Assembly (NCBI GenBank): GCA_963678705.1
Contig: OY783207.1
Coordinates: 5,146,001 to 5,210,000, forward strand
From: Panorpa germanica
Taxonomy: Eukaryota; Arthropoda; Insecta; Mecoptera; Panorpidae
Direction: 5' to 3'
DNA length: 64,000 bases
Part shown: positions 11,412 to 23,882 of the stretch, piece by piece
Layout of the letters: each line of letters starts with the position of its first letter
Position numbering within the stretch: the first letter of the stretch is position 1
Position numbers and translations under genes: made by a program
The notes under the pieces: generated by a model
Databases searched by the model: none
What the model was told of the DNA's origin: nothing
The model's input: only the letters and a program-made list of their open reading frames with translations

Positions 11412-13456
11412 CCGTCATTTTAAGCCCATTTAAATTTCGTCCTACGATACAGATCAGGCTTCCTGTTTTTCTCTTACATCCTTCGAATCAGGTATGGTGT
11501 TTAATAGTTGTTAGAGTTTCTATGACAGCTACAAGCCCTGCACCAAATTTGTAAATACAACTATACCAAAATTTGTAAACAACAATAAAAGAAAAAACAT
11601 AATTACTTATTATTTGTTTCTTCATATTCAATTGGTTCACAAATCTCATAAAAACATTTAAAGAATATTAGGGCGCGTAGATTTCTATTTACTTTTATAT
11701 ATTGTTCTTTTGTATAGCTCTTTGTGTTACATTAATATATAACCGTAGGCAGTTTATACGTACAAGTTACTATGTGCGTCTGCCCGAGAACAAAACCACG
11801 GGAGTCCTTGCTACATTTGCCACTTAAACAGCGAATCCTTCTGTTGCTACCCATACTATACTGTTACGGCAAAAACAAAACAATTATAATTATAAATAAC
11901 GATAACCCTAAATTATTATATTGTGTTTTATAAAATGATCAAACGAAATATATTACTTTTGTATACAGCGGCTGAGAACTTTAAAGATTAATTATTTTTA
12001 ATTTAACGGAATGACTTTTTTGAGTTAAGAATTTAAGCGAAATTTCGCTCATATAATTTTTGTATTAATTTATATTTATGATAGAAAAACCTAAGTGTTT
12101 TTGATTTATTTTTAAATCTCTATAATCCTAAAACTTAGCAACGTCTCAAACTAAGAACAGTGATCCACATCAAACAAATTAAAAACAATTTTTTTAATTA
12201 ATTGTCACTAGATACAATTAAATTTGAGTGGAATGTATTTGTAAACTATACCACTACTAACACGACTACCATAATCGTAAACACTCGTAGTGCAATACAC
12301 ACAACGTTCAGCAAGTTCATAATAAAGTCGTATGTACGATCCTCTCTCTATCTATCCGTAATAGTACGTACTAAACCTCATATTTATCCTGTTACGATTG
12401 TTGACTACTATTCACAGCGTTGAAATTCAAATCAAAATAAATACCTTATAGTCTAAGACCAAGACCCCCACTCCTACGTCATTTTTCAAAGCTGAAACTT
12501 TGCAAATAAATAGTATGATATGTAGTTAAGTCGTATGCGCATTTGCTAACTTGAAAGCGGGGCCCTTTACAGATAGTAGGTGCAAAGAGAGGACGTAATA
12601 ACATTTTATATATGTTTTACAGAATATTGTTAAAAACTAACATTCGCTGTTGCCTTTAAAGCTCTTTAAAAATGAGTTACACGTAAGATATCGAATAAAA
12701 CATGTTTCTACTTGTTGATATTGACTGTTGATAAGTTCTTAGACGCGTAGTACATATGTTATAGGTATGAATAAGTGTAGAGGTGAAATTCCTACAAGTA
12801 TTAGGGTTAATTGAAATTGTATTTAGTACTAATAGAATTATTGTTTTATAAAACATCAATATAAAATAGATGCTATAAAACAATAATTAACTTCAATCAC
12901 TTGAATGGATGCATCAAACTTAAAATGATAAACGATAAAAAGCATTCCAACGTTTTATTAGTGTTGTTCATTTGAATTCCAATTGCAGCCTGGTTTCAAT
13001 TCAATTTATTTAATTATTGTGTTATTTTGCAAATATGGAAGTTATTTACTTATAATTAAGAATAGGAATAATTAACTTTTTTAATCGTTAATTTTATGGT
13101 GGATCACTCTTTTAAATTAATTATGAGTTGTTAAATTAATAACTACATTTAATTGTTAATTAAACAGTACTTATAAGTTCAAGTTTTCTGTTATGTTTTA
13201 TTTATTTGTTATATGTTTTCATTTCTTAAATATGATCACTTATCAATTAGCGGACATTTCTCATCATAAAACAATAAAAAAATGATCTTAATATTTAAAT
13301 TATGTTAAAATTATTTACAATGCAATACAATAGATAAATACTTATTTTCACGGAAATGATTATTGCCGGCATTTTAATAATAAATTTGCAAGCAAAACTT
13401 TATTATAAGATTACTCTTTATTTACAAATTTTATTACCCCCAAGAAAGAACTATAA
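11412..13456. other. Anonymous AT-rich stretch
   Basis: No gene or repeat family was recognised. The short open frames here (for example 12202-12423) have no protein-like features. Confidence 0.5.
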
Positions 13457-13598
13457 GGTCCTTTAAGAAGAGCGATCGTATTAAATCTACAGAAAGACGC
13501 AATATTTTCTTGAAAAGTGATGATATTTTTATTTTAATCTAAAGTAGAAACTCTGAGGTTAGTAATGAAACACAATATCAGCGAAATATTGCGTTTCA
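13457..13598. mobile_element. MITE relic related to the 50.5-kb element
   Basis: A near-identical core (tgatatttttattttaatctaaagta, then a gaggttagtaatgaaacacaatatc block) is shared with 50511-50687. The left side GGTCCTTTAAGAAGAGCGATC resembles that element's end. An inner inverted pair runs from 13491 (AGAAAGACGCAATATTT) to 13598 (AAATATTGCGTTTCA). The right terminal repeat is not recognisable. Confidence 0.6.
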
Positions 13599-14177
13599 CA
13601 CTCTACAAAGAAACTTTATAAATTTTAGAACAGTCTTAAAACATATTTTTAGAACCAGGTATTAAATTCAGATCCCAGAATATTAATTTTCATGACATAT
13701 ACAGTGCATTTTCGTAGAATTGATTAACAAATTCAGTCAAAAATTCATCTTACTGAATAATCGGTTCTTAATTTTAATACGCATTTGTCTATTAAATTTG
13801 TATTAAAATTAAGAATATTTTTAACAATGTAAGAACAGTTCTTTTTTTCCATGAGTCTCTTCATTGCTTTTTTATAGTTTTTAAAGATTGAATTTAATAT
13901 ATGAATGTCGCATTGGTTTGAACAATAAAAATTCAACTAATTAAGTCTAAAAAATGTCAACTTATGAATAAAAATATAAGAATAATGCAAGCAACATACG
14001 TATACGATATAAAATAAATAAGATTTCTTTAAGTAAATTGTTTTATAAACGCGCTCAATGCCTCCGACATGCTCGATTGGGTTAAGCCACTATTTACCCG
14101 TATCTAAGAACACAAGTACAATGTAGATTTACGAGTTACCGATACATAACTATAAATACATTTTTTTGTTATAAATA
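13599..14177. other. Anonymous AT-rich stretch
   Basis: No gene or repeat was recognised. Confidence 0.5.
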
Positions 14178-14497
14178 CATAGTGTCCAGAAAGGGTAGCT
14201 GAGTTTTGCTTCTGCGCTTATGTTACAGAGGAGATTCCGTAGCAATGGAGTTGTATCTGAGTATGCAAGGTATACCAGAATAAACTGACGAATTTGAAGC
14301 ACAATATCACATCAGAAATAGTGGCAGTCCCACAAGCAAAATGTCGACACGTTAGTACTAATCTTCATTCGAGATTAAAAGAGTTTTGTTTCTTCAAAAT
14401 GATTTTCCAGTTCATTGCCTATTAATAATAAATAAGCTAGCTATATTTTCTATTTTATTCAGGTTTTAAAAACCCGATACCCTTTCTGGACACCCTG
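14178..14497. mobile_element. 320-bp Tc1/mariner-type MITE
   Basis: The left end CATAGTGTCCAGAAAGGGTA and right end TACCCTTTCTGGACACCCTG are inverted repeats flanked by TA dinucleotides at 14176-14177 and 14498-14499. There is no coding frame. Half-sites of the same end motif (GGTGTCCAG / GGACACCCTG) occur near 54002 and 63484 without a partner in the window. The TA target and CAGGGTGTCC-type ends fit Tc1/mariner. Confidence 0.8.
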
Positions 14498-16206
14498 TAT
14501 ATTGATATTCGATAACAAAGTTGTATTTAAGAGCGACTGATTTCTAATAAGAGCGCCATTGAAATATCAATCGAAATTTTACTTCTTATTTTGATTATGT
14601 ACTTTGTCTTTGCATAAATTGTGCGCTATAATAATTAAACTGAATATGAAATGAAAATAAATTAACAAAAAGCCACTGCATTGTAGTATTAGTCTTGTAA
14701 CGGTTCATTGCTTTATTTCTATAACTAAAGACCATAAGATCAACAAGATACCATGGTGAAATCTCATAAAAACATATCAGCCATATCCAACTCGTGCATT
14801 TATATTAAAATCACTATCAAACCTCTTAATCCACATATCGTAATGGTTCGCTGTAGCTTTATTAAAACATAGCTCTATTGAAACATCAATTCAGTCCAGC
14901 AATAAACTGTTGGTGCATACGTATACCAGGGCTCATATATTTGCAGTTATCTGAGCAACTTCTTAATGTTTTCCAACGAACATGGAAACGCAACAGGCAT
15001 TTGTTCGTATTCGTTGTGAAGAGAATGGGGGAGAGAGCAATGTTAGGTTGAAGTGGGCAATGGGCAGTGTGTACGGTTCGATACCCGATGCTCATCCAAG
15101 CATTTGGCGCAGCGCTGTATCCGCTTCATCGATACTTTGATTTAAATAATATTGTACATAACGTGAATTCTTTGATTCCACCGCGATTTTATAATAACTT
15201 CATAATGTATAAAGCTGTGATGTTTATTTTATGTTAATATGTCTTAATGTATTCTATCAGTCTTAACTCTTGAAGAAAATATAAAAAAATGCGCTTAAAA
15301 TGCTTGTACGAGTATACAACCCCATTCTCAAGTGTTTAGATTTACAAATCGTCTTGTTGACTCATTTTAAATTTTCAATAACAAATTAACTAATTTTTCA
15401 ACCGAAGTGGTTGGGTCGTTGACTGTAAAACTCCCTACAAGTTGACACTGGTTTCAAAACTCGGAGCCAGCCTGTATTTGTGCGAGATTAGAAAACAAAA
15501 TTGCAACAGTTTAAAATACTGTATTTGAAGAAACACTGAAGATATTCTTATTAATGGATCTTAATGAATAACCGATGGAGAACACTGCGTGCTTTTGTTA
15601 TTTGACATCCCCCTCCCCCTCCTTCTACCCACTGTTGAGAGAAAGAAACTTATTTATCCTCTTTCTTTTTAGTCTAATTCTTCAGGTCTTGTTCTTATTT
15701 GGATGTCGAATTTTTGATTAAACGTGACGTCACGAAGACCCCTTCTCTCCCCCTTGTCACTTTTTGTCAGATGTTCTTATAGAACCTAAACAAGTTCTAC
15801 AAAAAAAATTATTTGCTGTACATTTACATTTAAATAAAACGCTTCAATATGTTAGCAGGTGTCTCTGTGTTATAGGTAACTGGTTTACTTTAAATGGAAG
15901 GCTATCATGTGTGTATTGTCCTTAATATTAGTTTGTTACTTAATAATCTCTTTGATTTAAACAATACAGTAAAACACAAGAGACATAAATCATATAAATA
16001 ATAAAACAGTCAATAAATAATAAAACAAACGGTCGATAAACAAATAATAAATGAACCGCTATTATTTAAATAAAGCTTATTAAAATTATACGTCATAAAC
16101 ATTAAATTCGTAATAGCTCTTAGGTTTAGTGTAGAAGTAAACATTGGCGTCCCACAACTCCCGCAACTTAACGAAAACGTAAGTGTACAAGTTTTAGAAT
16201 TATTTT
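14498..16206. other. Anonymous stretch
   Basis: It contains a pyrimidine-rich run at 15607-15630 and, near 15070-15120, a B-box-like GGTTCGATACCC next to a GC-richer patch. No complete tRNA, SINE or gene can be defended. Confidence 0.45.
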
Positions 16207-16238
16207 ATCGCTTCTCGGCCTCTTGGCTAAGATCAAAG
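16207..16238 (+). pseudogene. U2 snRNA 5'-end fragment
   Basis: The 32 bases beginning ATCGCTTCTCGGCC match the conserved first 32 nucleotides of animal U2 snRNA with one difference (CCTCTTGG for CCTTTTGG). After AAAG, where U2 continues GTGTAGTATCTG, the sequence switches abruptly to LINE-derived DNA. There is no U2 branch-recognition region, Sm site or 3' stem, so it is not a functional gene. The abrupt 3' fusion to LINE sequence is explained most simply by reverse transcription with template switching. Confidence 0.8.
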
Positions 16239-16750
16239 AGTTGAAAGACTCTTAAAATTGAATTTTGCACAATCTAACAACAAAAGGAATATTTATAATG
16301 GTCATAGAAACCCTATATACCAACAAGAAGAAAGTGATAATAAATTAAGGGAAGTGAAGATATCAATTTGCAAACAAGAGTAGTCAGAATAAATAGAATT
16401 CTGGAAGTAGTAATATATAGACCCCTGATAGGTCATACAAATTATACTCATACCTACTTATTCAAAAGAGAACCACACCCAATATATGAACAATGTAACA
16501 GCCCACTAACTGTAAAGCATATTATTCTTTGATGCTCAAGGTACTCGTCGCACAGACAAGGCTGTAATATGCCTGAGGAATACAGGCAGATATTTGAAAG
16601 CAGGGAAAGTCTAAAAACCTTATTGACTTTATCAATAAAACTAAATTAATCTTTATATTTTAAATACCCATACTCGTATCTATAAGTTGTAAATTATGTA
16701 TTGTAAATGTTTGTTTTAAGTGCTTATAACTTTTTAAAATTTAAACTTTA
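16239..16750 (+). mobile_element. 5'-truncated non-LTR LINE (family A) fused to U2 snRNA
   Basis: This is the 3' end of a non-LTR retrotransposon ORF2 followed by an AT-rich 3' UTR. The coding part gives the hallmark tail of I/Jockey/R1-type LINEs. The 5' boundary is the U2 junction at 16238/16239. The 3' boundary is uncertain because no clear poly(A) or target duplication was found. A second scrap of the same family lies at 62653-62754. Confidence 0.75.
16368..16649 (+). pseudogene. LINE ORF2 C-terminus, family A
   Basis: The frame reads LQTRVVRIN..., then IGHTNYTHTYLFKRE, then a CNSPLTVKHIIL segment, and ends with a natural TAA at 16647-16649. The IGHT..THTYL and C..(P)LTV.HI.. pattern is the conserved C-terminal region of I/Jockey/R1 LINE ORF2 proteins, with a cysteine-histidine motif. 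One in-frame TGA at 16530-16532 interrupts it. The reverse transcriptase and endonuclease are absent because of 5' truncation. Confidence 0.8.
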
Positions 16751-17331
16751 CCACTCCTCCGTAAAATTTATGAGGACACCAATGGTTGTAAGTTTAATTT
16801 AACGGCCACAGCATTCTAATGGAAATTACCATAAATTAATTCCAGTGTCTCATACAGTCACAGTATAAAACAATAAAGAAAAAACTGACACAAACTAATA
16901 CGTAAATAATTATAAATTATACACCTGTAATTAACGGTAACATTACCATACACTTGCTTCTAATTCTCCATAAGTTAGTTTTCTTTGTTTTGCACCTGAC
17001 TCATATGACAATTATGTTTACGTTCGGAATCAACGTATTTTTTAATGTCTAACTGAAGGAAATGTTCTTTAACCGAAGAAATATAAACACACCCAATCAA
17101 GTAAAACGTTGGTTAAGGGACTACATCTTATTATATACAGATTTAAATATGAATTTTATTTATACCTACAATACAAATAAAAGCACAATATTTTTTTCTA
17201 AACTCTCTGCTGGAGTGTGTGAAAAACACAAACTGGGCCTCGTGATTCATGGCTTTGTTAATATCTCTACTTTTTTTTTTTTTTTAAATATTTATTTTTG
17301 AGTGCATCAATTATTGGTATTTATTAGCACT
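16751..17331. other. Anonymous AT-rich stretch
   Basis: No family was recognised. A 79-codon open frame at 17062-17301 ends in poly-T-encoded phenylalanines and is probably chance. Confidence 0.45.
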
Positions 17332-17335
17332 TTAA

Positions 17336-18083
17336 GGGGTCTTCTCACTTTAGGCACCTCGAAAATAGGCTATTTTCGCAATTTTTTTTCGAGCCTTTTT
17401 GCACAAAATTATGGGATAAAATGGATCCTATGTTATAAACACATCTTTCAAGTACAAGAAAATTTATTTTTTTTTATTTTTTTGAACAATTATTATAACA
17501 AAAAAGTAGCATCGAAAAACTCGTGTAGAAATGTAATGTTCGTGGCTTGTTGATGGTATCTCCGAGACAGGTCATTTAAAACAAAAAAATAAAACAGTTT
17601 TAGATTCAGTATATCAGTGGCTACCAAAATACCAAAAGATTTTTGATATTCGCGAAAATAACAAAATGGCGCACGTTTTTTGAAAAAGTACCAAAAAAAC
17701 GCGTTTTTTTGCAGTTTTTTGTAGTTGTTTGTAAAAAAAAAATACTTAAAATCAAAATTTTAAAAATCTGATGGTATGCGCTATAGCCATAACTATGAAG
17801 AATATGTCATTTAAATTTCATGACAATCGGCCGGATAGTTTCCGAAATTTCATCAACAAGGCCTATTCATCAACTGAAAAACCTTGTTTTCAGATAAAAG
17901 CGTTTAAAGTTTGCTCTTTTAAAGCCGGGTGCTCTGAGGTAGTCACCTAACGGTCGCCCAAAAATGTAGTTAGACTTGTCCGATCTTTATGAAATTTTGA
18001 TATAACATTTTTGATGATATGTACTTTCAAAATTACAAAAAAAAAAAAAATCGATTTTTTAAAATTTGCAAAGTGAAGACCCC
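17336..18083. mobile_element. Non-autonomous TIR element with TTAA duplication, copy 2
   Basis: The 748-bp sister of 1819-2549 lies in the same orientation and is nearly identical along its length. TTAA flanks both ends (17332-17335 and 18084-18087). The left end is GGGGTCTTCTCACTTT. The right end is two bases shorter (AAAGTGAAGACCCC). It has a few small insertions, including a local duplication of the TTTGTAG/TTGT segment near 17715. The close similarity of the copies suggests fairly recent spread. Confidence 0.88.
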
Positions 18084-18087
18084 TTAA

Positions 18088-19603
18088 ATCAATATTACAT
18101 TTTTATTAATAATTTTTTTCTCCATATATCAGCTTCTTTCAACATTCAAATTTCAAATTCATCCATCGGATCTATAATTTACAGAAGGAGATGCTTTTCT
18201 GTAACTAACTTTTCTCTATTTCTAGTTTCGAATTCTACATCCATCATTCCAGCCAGCTTTTCTTTGCAATAAGGAGAGAATGATATAAAGAACATAAAGA
18301 GAGTGTGATCGCAAATAGAAAAGTAACAAAGGAGATGAATTACTTTTACAAATATTGCTACATACATAATATAATCGAAAATGTTTTACAGTGCACGTTT
18401 CAAGCTTCCTAGTTTGCTACAAGCTAATTCAAAGGTTATTTTCAACCTCTCATATAGAAATTGAAACGCAGTGTGCAAGGTCCAACTTGTTAGCGTCCTG
18501 TTAGCGTTACATTTCTACTTATGAATATATCTGTATATTATACAATTAAGACAACTTTGTCCTTATCATAGAAAGATACAGAGATAACTATATTAACGCA
18601 TTGAACAAACAGAGATAAAAAAATTTTGTCGAGTAGCCATACATTTCGTCGTCCTTTTTCTTTAATAAAATGCTGATACGGTACTTCTTAGTCTTACTTC
18701 TATTTCTACTCACAGATTCCTTTAATTTCCTTTGATGTTGTCCTGTGATCTCAACTTCATATATAATCCAGAACCGGTTTAGTTACACTATTGTAAATAG
18801 AAACTATAATGTATTCCACAAATTTTGAACGTATTTTAATATCTTATGGTGATGTAACCCCTTAAAGAACATTGTTAAGTATAATAATAAAATAATTGAG
18901 GGGTACAAAGGTTCAAGTTAACAACAGCTGAGGAGACGTCCTCATATATTCGACGTTACACACACATATCTCTTATAGTAGTATGGGTGAAATAGAGAAT
19001 GTAAAATACTATCTAACTAAACTTAAGACCATCGCCATTAGCAAGGCATGCGATGCCATGCCAATGCCATCACGGAAGGGAAATGCATTGACCAAATGTT
19101 CATTTATGTGTAACGGTTACATTTCTTATTTATTTTTTATTTTATATATAAAAATATTTTATATAGGTATGTTTAACACTGAAGTTCATAAGACTGTTAG
19201 CACATATTCAATAAGATTGTTATTACAGCGTTAATCTTATAAATCTTTCTTCTGTGTGGTACTTGGAACGTCATAAATTGTTATGGCATTTACTCTAATA
19301 ATGTTATCAAGTTTTATGGCATTTATGGCTCTAATTCATACCGTTATTTTCTGGTAATTTAAACTAATTCACTAGAATTTCAATTGTAAGAGTAGGAGTT
19401 AATTGACTTTGATTATATAGTTGTATACGGAATTATAATAGCTTGGTAATTATGATATAGAACTTCTTAAGAATCAGTGATTATTAACCAATTAACTTTA
19501 TAATTTTATAAATCAATCTTTGTGAAACCGTTCATATTCTAATGATAAAGAATGTGTATTTTCCACATGTTACAATTCTCTAAATTAATATCATAAAGGG
19601 GTC
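18088..19603. other. Anonymous AT-rich stretch
   Basis: No gene or repeat family was recognised. Small open frames overlap on both strands near 18066-18367 without protein-like features. Confidence 0.45.
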
Positions 19604-19806
19604 GGCGCTCGAAGTGTTACCAATTTCACACTGCTCACTTTTTGAAATGTAAGTTTCTTATGTTGTTTACAAGCCTACATCAGCAGTTAAACAAATTATC
19701 GAAATGGAATTCAAACGCAACAGTGTTATTGCTTTGTATTTGGCTGGGAAATCACAACTAGCCATTGTTAATGAGCTCCGACATTTACATGTGAACAAAA
19801 TGTAGC
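19604..19806 (+). mobile_element. 5' stub of a Tc1/mariner-superfamily element
   Basis: A leader of about 100 bp is followed by an ATG at 19704 and 33 codons: MEFKRNSVIALYLAGKSQ, then AIVNELRHL and NKM. This is the first helix-turn-helix of a Tc1/mariner-type transposase. Homology stops at codon 33, where a TAG follows at 19803-19805 and unrelated AT-rich DNA begins. The catalytic domain and right end are missing. Confidence 0.7.
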
Positions 19807-19883
19807 ATCATAATAATATTTTGTTCTAATTTTAAAGTAGATTACGTTTGATAAATAATGTAAAAGCACTACACTTTCTCCGC

Positions 19884-19992
19884 CCTACAAATAAACCTGT
19901 TATAAAATTTATACCAGATATAAACTGATAATAAGCCTGTCCGGAGGGGTTTTATACCTGGTATAAACGTTATAACAGGTTTATTTGTAAGT
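19884..19992. mobile_element. About 109-bp palindromic MITE
   Basis: The left arm CCTACAAATAAACCTGTTAT and right arm ATAACAGGTTTATTTGTAAG are inverted repeats. They extend inward through TTTATACC and GGTATAAA with a short GC-richer loop (gcctgtccggagg). There is no coding capacity. It sits just downstream of the mariner stub. No obvious target duplication was seen. Confidence 0.7.
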
Positions 19993-20450
19993 TAAACTAG
20001 ATATGTGATGCTACTTGTGTTGTTTTCAATAAACAATGGAAATATCTTTTTACAATGTCATCTATGAGGTCCATGAGTATATGGTCACTGCTTTACCGAC
20101 AGACGACATTTGTACTTCAATATCTTAATTAGTTCTTATTTCAATTAGGTCTAGTTACCTTGATGTTATATAATGTTGATAATATAAAGAGTCATAGACT
20201 ACCTAAAAAAAGACAATTGATAATATAAAAGAAAATCCTTTGAATATATTTTTTATAGAACACCACTTCTCATTCAAACAATTCGTCTCGGCTTCTTAAC
20301 GTTACAATCTTTACAACGTATTGTCTAAGATTTGCCCTTAAAATTTCAATTTCTTTTACAGAGGGAAGTATATTTTATAGGGTATAGTTATATATGCAAT
20401 GTAATGTGTGTGATGTTTAGATTATGAGAGATACCTGTATAGGTGAGTAA
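19993..20450. other. Anonymous AT-rich stretch
   Basis: No feature was recognised. Confidence 0.45.
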
Positions 20451-20646
20451 GCGTTTAACCACCACCAGCAGCAGCAACAACAACAGCCTGCCCCAACTAA
20501 TGGACTAGAACATATGTCGCGATTGAATTATCCTGATATGTGCACTAAGCGGTATCCCGACAACTACATTCAACTTGTTGGAGGGTTCGTAGGGCTCTAT
20601 AGGCATTTATCCCTCAGCTGTGTGTATGGCAAGAGTAACCCCCTGC
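20451..20646 (+). other. CAC/CAG/CAA run in a short open frame
   Basis: From a stop at 20451 the frame reads HH, seven Q, then PAPTNGLEHM... and stays open for about 65 codons to a stop near 20656. The CAG/CAA run (20460-20490) and GC-richer downstream part look coding-like. There is no clear start, splice donor or known family. It may be an exon scrap or a microsatellite with a chance frame. Confidence 0.2.
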
Positions 20647-20656
20647 TAATACGTTA

Positions 20657-22769
20657 GACTTTGTAAAATATTCATATAAATTATACGGTTAATAAAGAAA
20701 AGTAAAAACACTTGTTATCAACGGATAAAGTGAATACATTTAAACAGTAGATAAATTAATTGTAAAATATAATGGAATTTTCGAAATATTGATATTACTT
20801 GAACATTTCCTACTAGATTGTATTTTCTTAAGACTCATATCAGACTCTTTCTTAAACTGAAAGAGTTAATGATTGCTCAAGAATGATTTTATTGAAGGGA
20901 AATATTTTCTTATTTAGTTATAATTGTGTATGGTGTAATACAAAGTGTCGTTAAAAGAGCGTATCGATTTGAGTGTCAATAAATAGACAGATTTAAAATT
21001 AGGTCTCACGGGAAAAAATGAAAAAGAAATTATCAGTTGTATCAGGAAATCGTTATCTTTTCTTGGAGTGCCATGGAGTTTAAATTCCCCACGAAAATCA
21101 ATTGTATCTAGTCGCAAATAATTAACTCAGCTTTTTTAAATTACCTTTTAGGCCCGTAACGCATTACGTTGCTCTGACAAATTCTGCCTGGCCTCTCCAA
21201 ATTACAGGCTCTAGATATTTCTTTTACTTCTGTATTAGAGTTAATCTTCCCCTATGTTGAACGGGGTAATCCGCGCATTCTGAGACGCCTGGCAACTTTA
21301 ATTATAGTTAGTATGTCTTTCGGGAATTCAGTCGCTATATAATGGTTCTAGAAAACGAGTCGTGCGTTTTGTATGTGATAATTTAACAAATACATTTATC
21401 TTTAGTAGACGAATTTTTGCATGAGTCCTTTTCTTAAATATTTGAGAAGTTGTTACAAAATGTCATCTCATATATAAAGTTAATCATACTCAAGAAACTC
21501 TTATTCAAAAAATGTTCAAATCAATTCAAAATACGTATGACTACGTATATAATACGTGATTCAGTGCCGTGTTACGTAATATATACATCATTTACGCTTC
21601 AAGTATTAACAAACTGTTAGATAACACTAATTTGTAGGCTCAAATTACACCCATTTAATTTAATGAATGTTATTGCACGCTTAGTGCACCCTATTTTCAA
21701 TTGAATGAACCGTTTTTCAATGTGGGGTCTCTGCAGTTCCCGTTTTCGTTCCGGTTTCACGCCTTAGATTTTCCGGTTAGTGAACAAAATATCAGATGAT
21801 ATCATTTATAAATAAACCATAATATTACCTACATAATTATCATAACAACGTCGACGTCAACATGTTTCAGCATGATTCCAAATCACGACTTATTGAAATT
21901 ATGTTCATATTTAAGCCAAGCTGAACGGGATTACGGTATGAGCATGATTCCTTCAATATGAATTTAATATAGAAACCTAATTTTATTGCTTTAAATATTG
22001 TAAATGAATGAACAGCCTGTGTACATTTATCTGAGTACAACCCTGCCTTTTTGTAAACCAAGTTTATATGTAAAGGGTAGAATACATCAGATTTAGTCTA
22101 GAACTCAGTAAGTAAGGAACTATAGTTACAATAACTACTTTTCACCACTCTGAAGACTAACCTACTTAGTTTCTTCACGGCACTGACACGTTATAAACAA
22201 CCACGCTTAGAGTATATAAGCTAACGTTTTATTTTCAAACAGATAAAAACAAGTTTAGATATAAATGTTTCAATTTCAATTAATAAATATTCTGAACAAT
22301 ATTACTACCTGCGTTAATTAATAAAGTTAACATAGTAAAATTTACTATTTCTATATTTCAAAAGTGTTTAGTTAACTTTAGTTTTTAACAATAAAAAATA
22401 CGGCCTGATGTTTTATCATTTTGTAATAATTTTTAATCATCAAATATTAAATTATATTCTAGGGTAGCACTTGGTTGAATATACACCTGTTGTACCTTTG
22501 GCACTTGATGTTTTGGCGGGTATAACGTCTTTACTGGTATCTTTTTAAGGGCAGGTGATTCGGTCACCTGGTCATCTGTTACCATATTGCTTCATTTGTA
22601 CCTGGTAACCTAACGACCAACGATTCTAATAATCAAACGTTGGCGTCTTAACCCCTGATATATCTACAAACACAAATACACACTCAACGCTATCAAAAAT
22701 TAGTGGTTGATACAGTGACGCATTGGAACGGCTGGTGAATTTTAGTAAAGTATATAAATTATAAACTAA
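20657..22769. other. Anonymous stretch
   Basis: A slightly GC-richer patch at 21150-21300 has no recognisable feature. No gene was found. Confidence 0.45.
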
Positions 22770-23110
22770 TAGTTTATTTATGAAATTATAATATTTTGTA
22801 GCCACTCTACAACAGACAAACTTATAAGAAAAAATGATCCAAGGATACGCTAAGCTTTTATTCTATATTGGAAATTCATTCAACTTAAAATTAATCGCTA
22901 ATATTAGATTATAGAAAACCCTTATCCTAAACAATTATCATTAACTAAATAAATCAAATAGTTATGTTTAAATGTTAGTCTGACCCATATTAAACCTTGG
23001 TATTTCTAATTAGGGTTTAATGCTTACCTATAGCATAGATATAATATCTGGAAATATTACCTATTTAATAATAATGAATCCTTAAACTGAATTGTAAAAA
23101 GGCACAGTTC
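22770..23110. repeat. Old dispersed repeat, copy 2
   Basis: This is the diverged counterpart of 1015-1360, colinear over about 340 bp. Confidence 0.55.
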
Positions 23111-23650
23111 ATTAAACTAATTACAATAATATTAAAACTTATAGCTTATGTCTCTTAAATGTGCTGAAAGCTACCTGATATAAGATTATTATATAAAATA
23201 CACGTCCCAAAGGTGACCACTTCGAAGGCCTGTGCGCAAATCCGCTACTAGATTCAGAAACTTTTAAATTTTAACAAATGAGTTTTAGAAATAAATTAGT
23301 TAAAAACTGAAAGTTTATAATTTATTAATTACGTATACAGGAAGTGTACCGGAATTAGTAAATTGATCATTTATCATATTGCGTGTTCGGGTTTGTTCTT
23401 CTTCTTATTCTTCAACTCTTAATGTGCAGCTTATGTCTACAGATGATCGCAGGTAGTGCTGGTAATTATTGCAGGATGTTGAATCATTAAGTTTTATGTT
23501 AGAAATGGGTTTATGGGCTCTAACATATATCGATAGCTATTACAGGTAAAGAAAATCGTTAAAATAGTACGATAATAAAATAATCATTGTTGAAAGAAGT
23601 AAGTGAAATAATCTGTAATAAGTACTAAGTCGGTTTCTATCGTTAAACAG
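23111..23650. other. Anonymous AT-rich stretch
   Basis: No feature was recognised. Confidence 0.45.
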
Positions 23651-23882
23651 TCGCACACTGCAAGCGTATTTATGCGAATTTTGATACGGACGTATATGTG
23701 CTACTACGCTTTACCTATTCGCATCCTGTAAATGTAATGAAACCTCGCACACTGCTAGCGACAAAGCTGTCCGAATGTGGTCGTTACGTAGCTCTCACAT
23801 TGGAACCGAATATCAGCGAATATTAATCAAGTGTATACATGCTACAACGCTAAACCTATCACTATCTTGTAAATGCAATCAG
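23651..23882. repeat. Two-unit diverged tandem duplication
   Basis: Units begin with TCGCACACTGC at 23651 and 23745. They share TGCTAC.ACGCT..ACCTAT and a TCTTGTAAATG-type tail. The second unit carries about 44 extra bases. The patch is less AT-rich than its surroundings. No coding potential was recognised. Confidence 0.5.

Noticed and set aside
17062-17553. Two consecutive plus-strand open frames
   Set aside because: The second lies inside the non-coding TIR element at 17336-18083 and the first is low-complexity. Neither looks like a protein.
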